A stretch of DNA of 64,000 nucleotides from Cylicocyclus nassatus (lineage: Eukaryota; Nematoda; Chromadorea; Rhabditida; Strongylidae): NCBI GenBank assembly GCA_958299035.1, contig CATQJL010000223.1, forward strand, positions 54,790,302-54,854,301, read 5' to 3'. The notes below the pieces were generated by a model that worked only from the letters and a program-made list of their open reading frames with translations, did not search any database and was not told the DNA's origin. Shown here in pieces: positions 56,801 through 64,000 of this stretch. How positions within the stretch are numbered: position 1 is the first letter of the stretch; each line of letters begins with the position of its first letter. Position numbers and translations under genes: made by a program.

Positions 56801-56921
56801 ATACTAAATTGTTCTTATCTATCACAATCTTTTTACGTCATACTTACGTACAAAATTTTCCCAGTCTCTCAAGAACTGTTCTTTCTTCTTTTGCATGTCA
56901 TCAAGGTATGAATGTATCAGT
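53823..56921. other. No gene confirmed
   Basis: AT-rich. 55380-55560 is a more complex stretch (TGTGTGTCAGTATGTCTGCA and a 131-codon minus frame) that resembles an old dispersed repeat. A GAGGGCGAT hairpin lies at 55716-55740. Pyrimidine-rich C tracts occur at 56326-56368. Confidence 0.4.
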
Positions 56922-57060
56922 GGCCAGGATTTCCAACTGGGGAGGGACGGGGGGGGGGACATTTACCCCGAAAAAAATTTTTTTGGGATGCTACTCAAAT
57001 CTTTGCCTACTAATGAGCCCGGAAATTTATAATAGAAGAGGCAGACGATTGCCTACCGAA
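56922..57060. mobile_element. Second CAGTGGC...CCAGGATTTCC (hAT-like) terminus
   Basis: See the related fragment at 52812. Shares CCAGGATTTCCA, the G tract (56948-56959) and the A/T run. No right end recognised. Confidence 0.4.
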
Positions 57061-58387
57061 AAAATATTCATCTTAAAAGGCTAATTTGGATTTTTTGAAG
57101 TTTCAAAAATCCTTCAAAAGTATGAACAAATCACTTGCGCATTTTTACAACTCATGTAGGTAACAAAAATTCCCTCTTCTCTCGTTACGTTGCTGGCATG
57201 TATATATTTGTGTCTACTTACTATCATCACGTATTTGCTTTTATTATGAATATTAATATTTCGTCTCTAGGAAGGGCGGGAGTTGAAGGAGGCGGAGTTT
57301 GCCACACAAATGTTGAGTTTCCTGCCTCTTCTCATTCTCAAATTTTTTGAACTCGATTGTTACAAAATACTGTACTCAAACAAACTTCAAGGGAAGCGCT
57401 AGCTACAAATCGTAATTTACTTTACCAGTCATTCAATCGCGTACCTGACAAATGATTTGTCGTCTGTTATGTTTACGTTTTACACCTGTCACATCAATCA
57501 GAACTGGCGACAAGCGAAACACAGGTAATTCTCCGAAATCTCATAAACATCAGTTCTCTTTCGTTTCTTGAAGTCAGACATTACAGCGCTCAAATTACTT
57601 CGAATTCTATCATTACTCGGAAATGCAATTATATGTTTTACAAACAGTTGTAAAACATTGAGATTGACTTATTAGCACATGCGCTCTGCATATGACTTTT
57701 TTTAGTGATACACACAAATTAGATTTGATTGAACTTGAATAACCTTATCTGCCTCTTTTTCGAAAAAAAAAAACGGCAAAACTTTACAATAGCAAAAACT
57801 GTACCTTCTTATGCACCCCAAGAACAAAGATTTTTGATAGTCGTGGTAATCCTCGACAGTTAAGGAGATTTTCTCGCACTAGAAGCTTGCATTAGTTGTT
57901 GACGAGAGGCTATTCTGCTCTCGTTCTTGTAAATTTCCCACTGAAGTTCCAGGAGACCGAAAGATGAAATTATCTGAAAGTCACTTGGATATGAAGAAAT
58001 GAACTGAGTCAACATTTCGACAGGATTCGAATTACATATCGAGACGAGAAGAGAAAAATTCTCGAAGTCCAAAAAGAGCACCGTTAAAGTGTATTTTGGC
58101 ACTTCTGGGATCAATGAGGTCAACGATTTCCTTCTAAAAATATCGTTTTCATCTGTTCGCTTGGAAATAAACCTTGCTTAGTTTTAGTTTGTATGCTCAC
58201 AAAACCATTTTAATCTGTAGCTAATTTTTTCTTTGAATACGATATAGCTACATAGTATTCTAATATGTATACCGGAGATCATATATCGGAGAAATCAGAA
58301 TTCGAAAACAACTTTTTTATACTAAACATCCGATCGGCACTGTTTATTTTAGCTAAAAAAAGTAGGTCATAAAGTCCAGAACAAAAA
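57061..58387. other. No gene recognised
   Basis: AT-rich; an 87-codon minus-strand frame (58123-57860) has no support. Confidence 0.4.
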
Positions 58388-58389
58388 TA

Positions 58390-59229
58390 TTGGGTCGTTT
58401 CATAAGTTCGTAGAGTTTCCATTCTCATTTTTATTTTTTTGGAGGGCACTTGATTTGCGGTAGGATGCGCATTATTGAAAAGGGCTACCATGCTCTCCAA
58501 AACAATCTAATCATCTTTGGTGAAAAGTTGACCTGCTTTGATTCCTCAACTTCCGAAAAAGTATGTCTCAAAAAGCAACTAGAAGCATTTTCGGCAATTG
58601 TTTTTTTTTCTTATGAAAGCGTTTGGCTCGGATTTTTCCTGATTATAGAAGTTGGCGTTTGCTCGTCAATATGTGACAAAAAAGAATTAATTGCTTCGAA
58701 AAACAGAGCGTTTGCAGGGTGTTCCCTGAAAAAGACTTTTTGCAAGATGGGAGCTATTGCAGTGAAAATCACTAGGCAAGAACAAGAGGGTCGCACATGC
58801 CGTACGCACCACCTGCACCTTCTAAACGAACTCCTACTGCAAAAAAAGGCCTAATAAACAGTCCAGAGAGCTTTTCTGCACAGAATTTGACCCCTATGGC
58901 AACGTCGTCCTAGCTGTCCTGCAAGACTTGACCGGGATTTACATTCCGATGCACTCCAGAGATCTCGGTCTAGCATATTCTCATCCGTTCCAATCTATCA
59001 CAAACATAACGCTTTTTTTTATTCTGAGACCGTCTCAGGCACTGGTTAGACGACTTTTCGGAGTTCAGACCCTCTGAGTTTTGGAAAAACGGATTGAAAA
59101 TCTGATGGCATGTATGGTAGCAGAAGGTTGTGCGCAAAAATGGAGCATACATTATCAACTGAATTTTGCTAAACCTGTATTATTTCGTTGATTTATAAAA
59201 GCTCTACGAACTTATGAAACGATACCTAA
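58390..59229. mobile_element. Mariner-type element, TTGGGTCGTTTCATAAG ends
   Basis: Ends TTGGGTCGTTTCATAAGTTC and, reversed, TTAGGTATCGTTTCATAAGT, both continuing GTAGAG, with TA at 58388-58389 and 59230-59231. 840 bp. A 134-codon plus frame inside shows no D,D34D signature or mariner-like NARPH motif, so it is non-autonomous. Confidence 0.82.
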
Positions 59230-59231
59230 TA

Positions 59232-59800
59232 AAATTAGCTGTGTGCGTACTTAGCAACGAAATGCAAAAGAAAACAACTAAAGGATCTGCCTAAAATTCA
59301 TTCCTTACAATAGAATATTTTCTTTATCTACGCACTACTAGAAAGTTCATGATTTTCCCCATCCATCTCATATTTGAAAATTATTTATGTGTATAAAAAC
59401 TCACGAAATCTGGGTGCAACACTTATGTTCCAATAAACTATCGCTTCCGCTTAAGATGAAGATTACAAAGAAAAGTTTTTTGAAGTCAAAAAAGCTATCT
59501 GCGGGAACTTTACTAGTCAATTTTTTGAATATTTCCTATGGCGTAAGGTGTCACTTTGTTCAACTGAATCCGCTTGTGCAGGATTCACTCACCCTTCCTC
59601 ATTTTTCCTTTCATTTTCTTCTATCTTTCACCTCGCGCTTCCTCTTTTCCGCTTCCTTCTTTGCGAGTGCTTTCGTGGACCTCCTCATTGCACTTCATTC
59701 GTTCACTTTCCAAAATCTTCCGGGTGTTTTTCACATTTTCCGCATGACATCCGCATCCCATATTCAATCCGTTATTTACATGTATGAGGGATTTCCAGGA
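59232..59800. promoter_or_regulatory. Pyrimidine-rich stretch upstream of the 60062 gene
   Basis: 59585-59740 is strongly C/T-rich on the plus strand (TTCCTCATTTTTCCTTTC and similar) and leads into a GC-rich zone. A 148-codon open frame crosses it but is of low complexity. A regulatory role is inference from position only. Confidence 0.25.
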
Positions 59801-60061
59801 ACGTCTCGTGGGCGCTCAGCTGATCTCACTTGACCTCAATCCCCTCCCCCGGCAAGGAGCAGTAGACAGGCAGACATTATCCGGTGTCGGCGAGCAGATC
59901 ATCTCGTACAGAAAAGGGGCGGGACTGTCATCGTCGAGTCCGTCCACCGTGGCTGCTCTTCATCAACGCCGTCAACGTCGTCAACGTCGTCGTCGTCGCG
60001 GCTCAAGCTCCGCCCCGGACAGCTGATACACGTCGGATCGATCCGCGCCAGAGCTGCTGCC
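59801..60061 (+). promoter_or_regulatory. GC-rich promoter / 5-prime UTR-like region
   Basis: GC and CpG content rise sharply; it includes GGGGCGGGAC at 59918 and a degenerate CGTCAA/CGTCGT microsatellite at 59966-60000. All three plus frames and one minus frame are open because of composition. It lies immediately upstream of the first ATG of the signal-peptide exon. Confidence 0.35.
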
Positions 60062-60208
60062 ATGCCGCGAACGGCGCTCCTCGCGAGAAGCTCCGTCGGC
60101 TCCTCGGCCATGCCTTCGCCAATGGATTTGGTCGGATCAGAGCTTATGCACATCCTCTACGCCTTATTACTGTTTCTACAACTACCTATGTCTAGTTCTG
60201 CCACACCG
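60062..60208 (+). CDS. First coding exon of a probable secreted or membrane protein
   Basis: ATG at 60062 gives MPRTALLARSSVGSSAMPSP, MDLVGSE and then LMHILYALLLFLQLPMSSSA followed by TP and a donor (CCG|GTGAGG) in phase 0. The hydrophobic core with small residues before a likely cleavage site (SSA) is a typical signal peptide; if translation starts at the internal ATG at 60146, it is a classic 18-20 residue one. The longer start would leave a 28-residue n-region, unusual but possible for a signal anchor. The protein should enter the secretory pathway. The frame continues past the donor for 37 codons to a stop (60322) only as readthrough into an A/T-rich intron. Family not recognised. Confidence 0.45.
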
Positions 60209-61447
60209 GTGAGGAATTTTACGGAATTTTACAGAATTTTCGTGGAAATTTTTCGAACTTTGTCTTCCCCCTGGTCAGAAAGCTCATTTTCTCTGAGAAA
60301 AAACCAATCATTCTACGATTAGCAAACTCAAGAACGCTTCGCGCAAGTTAACTAACGTGTTAATACTTGTGCGTCACCTTATTTCCCTACTTAATCATAG
60401 AAAAAACATGCTCGATCCTGTCAACCCAAGTCTGCGCAGCGGTTTGATCCTCCTGATCTCGAAACAGACTATAAACGATTAAGAAAGAAATACCTTGAAC
60501 ATATCTGCTTAAAAATCCTGCGAAACCCATCGTTGCCTCGTCGAGCGCAAAAATTTAGTTTCCATAGTGAATGAAACCCCATCGCAAAGTTATTCCACAA
60601 GTAATTAGTTTCGGCTGTTAGGAGGAAATGCTTTATGGGACTTTTTGCCTGTTCAGGAAAACTTTGAGAGTTGAGCAGTTTCGTGCAAAAATAGCTGTTG
60701 AAATTTGACTTCGCAAAATAACCTTTAGCGGGTCAAAAAGATTTGTTGCAGATATAAAATGTGGTCTCCTCAGAATATAATATTCCTAGACATGACAATT
60801 TGCGTATTATAGAAAAATGAAAACTGAACTCTAATTTTTTAATTCATAAGACCTCCTCACTAATGATGACTCAAGGAAAAAAATGTCTCTTCTATCTTTC
60901 CCTATGGTGAGAAGGTTAGAAAAGTTAAAAACATTTTTGAGTTTGTTCTTTGCCACTTCTCATTTTCAACACTTGATTACTGCTTCTCATAAATATACCA
61001 ACTTTTTCCTTTGCTCAAGAAAACTTATGCCTTACTCTTGAGGCAATTGACAAATAGAATAGCTCACACCGAAACAATTCTCTAGGGCATATGTCCCCTA
61101 AGGGCATTGTAGCTGTTATACGTCTTCATCAAAAAAGTGTGAAGAGAATATTTTCAGAACTAGGGCTCAAGGTAGAGGAGAACTTCTCAAAGATTACTAT
61201 TTTTGGCGCATTTTTCTAGGGGATTTATCTGATGAGAGATTTGCTTCCCCACAAGTTTTCCCCCATTGAGTTCGTTTACTAAGGCTAATCTGAGACACAT
61301 TTTTTATTCTAAAACATCAGACATCCGTGAGTATCTCATGGGTACTAGGAATCAACTGTTAGAACAATTATATGATTTCAAAGAAGTCGGGCCCTAGCAA
61401 TTAAAAGTTTGTTCTGCTTTGAACATAAACTTAACAACATAACCAAA
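60209..61447. other. Probable intron, no feature seen
   Basis: AT-rich sequence following the donor at 60209; no open frames above 60 codons. Confidence 0.35.
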
Positions 61448-61707
61448 TTATTTCAACTCTACATTTTCTTCCATTTTATGCAAAACTATCGACGCTGAAC
61501 TTTTTATCCAAGTTTCAAGCCAGTCAGTTGAATTTAAATGTTTCAAGTACTTTTCGAACATTTTATCGAGGCCGATGCACTTCTTGCGTAGTTCCGCCTG
61601 TGAACAACCAGCTACATCGTGCGCTGAACTCATTACAAAAACCCCCTCAGAACAGCTGTACTTGTCATTGAATTTTTTCGAAGAATATTTTTTGCACATT
61701 GCACGGG
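61448..61707 (-). CDS. Probable terminal exon of a small Cys-containing protein
   Basis: Minus-strand exon after an acceptor TTGTTATTCAG (ending 61708), reading RAMCKKYSSKKFNDKYSCSE, GVFVMSSAHDVAGCSQAELR, KKCIGLDKMFEKYLKHLNST and DWLETWIKSSASIVLHKMEE and ending NVELK with TAA at 61448-61450. Four Cys, charged helical segments and an even composition make it the most coded-looking interval in the right half. The spacing of C...GCSQAELRKKC...LDKMFEKY recalls nematode DUF19 (T20D4.11-like) secreted proteins, but this is a weak impression. The first bases complete a codon begun by one base of the preceding exon. No matching upstream exon was found; a hydrophobic ATG start at 62206 (MGWLFVSVVATFSLDFIQ) has no fitting donor. 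It lies inside the plus-strand intron proposed for the 60062 gene. Confidence 0.42.
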
Positions 61708-62783
61708 CTGAATAACAACATCAAAGCCCACTGATGCTAGTCCACTTGGGAATTATGTCGTAGTAAAAGGGGGTAATTAGGAGGTGGCGATTTTTTGATG
61801 GATAACAAAGTAAACTAGCGAGAATCATTTACTCTCAAAAGTTCACAAAATCATGAAAGATAAGGGTATCATTAGGTAGATGGAATTTTTCAGGAAAACG
61901 AAGAACTCCAAAAACATCAAATTTATTGATGATCTTATGAAACCTTTGAAATACATTTTGCTTCGGATCCTAAAAAGTAGGTTCTTGCTCTCAATTGCAA
62001 ATTTTGATTGAAAGTATATCGACTCCCAAAATATGTCTATGTCTATGGATGGCCAGGCAAAAAAAAAAGAAATTTTGAAACTTTAAGCAGAAAAAACTCT
62101 GGATTGAAAAATAACGGCTGATCGTAAACAGATAAACAGAGAGATGGTGGTCTTGAATGAAATCAAGGGAAAAAGTTGCAACTACGCTAACGAATAACCA
62201 ACCCATTTTTCAATGAAATTACTAGGTAAAAAAGTTTAGAGGCTTCCAATGGTAACAGAGAAACTTTTCTGAAAGTCTTCGTAAGGGGAAATCCCAAAAA
62301 TTAAATGGTTTGATTTAGAGCGTTTCAGTTACTTATACACTACAAGATAATTTTGCGGTCGAAAAAGTTCGAGTAATGTTTAAATGCTCTGACAGAGAAG
62401 TGTATAGTTACTAGCTATCTATACCATCTCATAAAAATTCTTTTTTGGCACGCCCATACGCTCTGAGTTTTCTTGATTTCAACACTTTGCTTTTTTTTTG
62501 TATGATGAGATAAGCCAATGCAATGGCTGTATCCTATTTTTCCTAGCCTTCAATCAGCGCTACGACTCCGCTATAATTGTAGTCGATTATTCTGCTAATA
62601 ACTAGCTAGTTTCCTCGACCGGGCTCATGCGAAAATGAATAACAAAGTCCATTAGAGCTTGCGAGTCGATTTAAACTCGAAATCGAAAAAGGAAACCTAA
62701 TGGCTGAATGTCGAAAAGGCATTTACTCATTTTTTCCCCTGCCAACAATGACATCATCAACCCAATCGTTCTCTCTTTTTCAG
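61708..62783. other. No gene confirmed
   Basis: AT-rich; includes the isolated signal-peptide-like start on the minus strand at 62206. Confidence 0.35.
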
Positions 62784-62886
62784 TGGAAAATGATGTGTAA
62801 TAGCGAGCAGATAATCGGAAATTCAAATGCTCAAGTTGCACCAGGGACGATGTTCACACCGTGGAGCGACGATTTTTGCTCTGGAG
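62784..62886 (+). CDS. Possible second exon of the 60062 gene
   Basis: Good acceptor CTCTCTTTTTCAG ends at 62783. The exon reads WKMMCNSEQIIGNSNAQVAP and GTMFTPWSDDFCSG and stops at a weak donor (GGAG|GTTGGT). It begins in phase 0, matching the phase-0 end of the first exon, so the mature protein would begin near TP-WKMMCNSEQ with two cysteines, as in an extracellular domain. The intron would be 2575 bp. The weak donor and lack of a known family keep confidence low. Confidence 0.33.
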
Positions 62887-64000
62887 GTTGGTTTTTTTCA
62901 CATCTTCTTGTTCTTAATTTCCTATGACAGTATCCTTCATGCATTTCTCTATCCGCCTAGGGGACTTTTGTACGAAAAAGTCACATTCTATCCCTTCATG
63001 ACTTCACATCCATCCACACGTCGTGGGGAGCTAAGTCGAGGTAAAGAGGCTTAGCCGATTCAGCGTTCAAGGACTTAGATCTCTATTTTCTCTGGTTTCG
63101 TATAGGCGTATAAGACTTTTCGACTTTTCTGTCAGGGACCACCTGCCAAAACCGAAAACTAGAGTCTTCATATTCCACAAAATTTTCATTCCAGCTGAAT
63201 GGCCCTAGGAACGAGGGGAGGGGGGAGGGAAGCCTGCGGCAGCGCGCGTAGGAGGACGGGTGGCTTTAGGCGCGAAATTAATGAAGGGTACGTGCGGCTC
63301 GCGGCCCCCGTCAGCTGATGAGGGGTTGCTGACGTCGCAAATTTGTTATTTGTTACAAGTGTCCATTAAAAAGATACACCCATTTCTTAGTCCTTCTTAA
63401 TTTCATCAAATCAGTTTAGGAAAAATGAATCATCTTCATAAAAATTTCTGGGCAAGTAGAGGAAGGGGATGGGGGCTGGGGAACAAGGTACTGTCTCTGA
63501 AAATTTTTGGGGTCACAACACGAAAATATGACATCTTAAAGGTTTTTTTTGTGGGGCATACCTGCCTTCTATTTGAGAAAATTTGTTGCCCCTCTTCTCC
63601 CAAAAACAACTAAGATTTGGAGCAAATCAAATTGAGCTGATTCCAGCATTGTTATAATAATTTTGACAAAGTGGAATTTGAAAGGTTTTGAAAAGAAACG
63701 ATTATTATATTTTCTTTAACAGCGGAAAAATTGTAATTAGCAATTATGTATTGAAACTAGTTCTTTTCAGAAACAAAAACTCAAAAATGGAATGATGCCA
63801 GAAAAAATCTCAAAAAATTGCGATATACTCAAACAAAATTGTAAAAGCCGGTGGACCTGTTCAAACATTTTTATAACTCAAATTAGTGAAAAGCTTACTG
63901 AATGCAAAAACCGGGAAGTACGAATTTGATCGTATATGTTGTATCAAATTTCACTAGACCTTCCAATTCTTCTCAAAAACCCAACTAATGCTCAAAAAAT
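62887..64000. other. No gene confirmed; GC-rich island
   Basis: 63200-63335 is GC-rich (GGGGAGGGGGGAGGGAAGCC, GGCAGCGCGCGTAGGAGGAC, TTTAGGCGCGAAATTAATG, TGACGTCGC) in AT-rich surroundings, with no convincing frame. It could be an intronic regulatory element or a repeat. The remainder is AT-rich. Confidence 0.35.

Noticed and set aside
58450..58854. 134-codon frame inside the 58390 element as a mariner transposase
   Set aside because: No catalytic Asp spacing, NARPH-like motif or helix-turn-helix is visible on either strand.
59387..59833. 148-codon plus-strand frame upstream of the signal-peptide exon
   Set aside because: Low-complexity pyrimidine-rich sequence; the frame is probably open by composition.
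59899..60153. Minus-strand 84-codon frame with an acidic DDDDVDDVDGVDEE run
   Set aside because: Antisense of a CGT microsatellite and of the signal-peptide exon; several frames are open here because of GC content.
61991..62206. Signal-peptide-like minus-strand start MGWLFVSVVATFSLDFIQ as first exon of the 61448 gene
   Set aside because: No donor with the required phase was found between it and the terminal exon.
1..64000. CRISPR arrays, bacterial operons, rRNA, tRNA genes
   Set aside because: No evenly spaced direct repeats with unique spacers, no ribosomal RNA blocks, and no intact tRNA cloverleaf were seen; composition and splicing signals are those of an animal genome.

Overview
The window looks like intron-rich, repeat-dense nuclear DNA of a clade V (strongylid, hookworm-like) nematode. 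The clues are AT-rich sequence around 35-40% GC, short introns ending in TTTTCAG-like acceptors, RTE and CR1 retroelement peptides of the kind abundant in hookworm genomes, and a very high density of inverted-repeat (MITE/foldback) elements. No bacterial operons, rRNA, tRNA genes or CRISPR arrays were seen. The species is an inference. LAYOUT. Positions 1-6990 are one degenerate CR1-like non-LTR retrotransposon on the minus strand, broken by a series of later insertions: a TTAA-flanked MITE (265-669), a full-length 3.9 kb RTE retrotransposon (840-4703, with its own internal MITE at 3993-4531), a TA-flanked MITE (4790-4995) and a CAG-flanked MITE (5145-5651). For each insertion into the CR1 the pre-insertion reading can be rebuilt by removing the insert and one copy of the target duplication. 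Positions 7527-14433 hold a run of foldback elements. At 15460-16098 lies a probable minus-strand cysteine-rich gene fragment with two phase-compatible exons. From 16.5 to 46.5 kb the sequence is mostly intergenic or intronic, with mariner-type MITEs (TA target, ends TTAGGTTG or AGGGTGT), hAT-type MITEs (8-bp target), a Mutator-type MITE (9-bp target), TTAA-target MITEs, a tRNA-SINE-like sequence at 18.7 kb, and a few weak coding islands (32.0-32.5, 34.7-35.0, 35.3-35.5 and 37.0 kb). Positions 47120-50242 form a 3.1 kb giant foldback whose arms contain mirrored tandem units of about 170 bp. At 52.3-53.3 kb there is a G-rich degenerate GGGTA/GGGTATG repeat tract. At the right end, a CpG-rich promoter-like stretch leads into a first exon with a signal peptide (60062-60208, plus strand), with a phase-compatible second exon at 62784-62886. 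A convergent minus-strand terminal exon encoding a Cys-containing peptide lies in that first intron (61448-61707). HOW IT FITS TOGETHER. There is no pathway-level gene set here. Host coding content is small and fragmentary, and the main biological content is a layered record of transposition by at least six target-site classes (7-bp RTE, TA, 3-bp, TTAA, 8-bp and 9-bp) plus long self-complementary DNA that could yield dsRNA if transcribed. Exon calls rest only on splice-site shape, phase and composition, and are marked accordingly.
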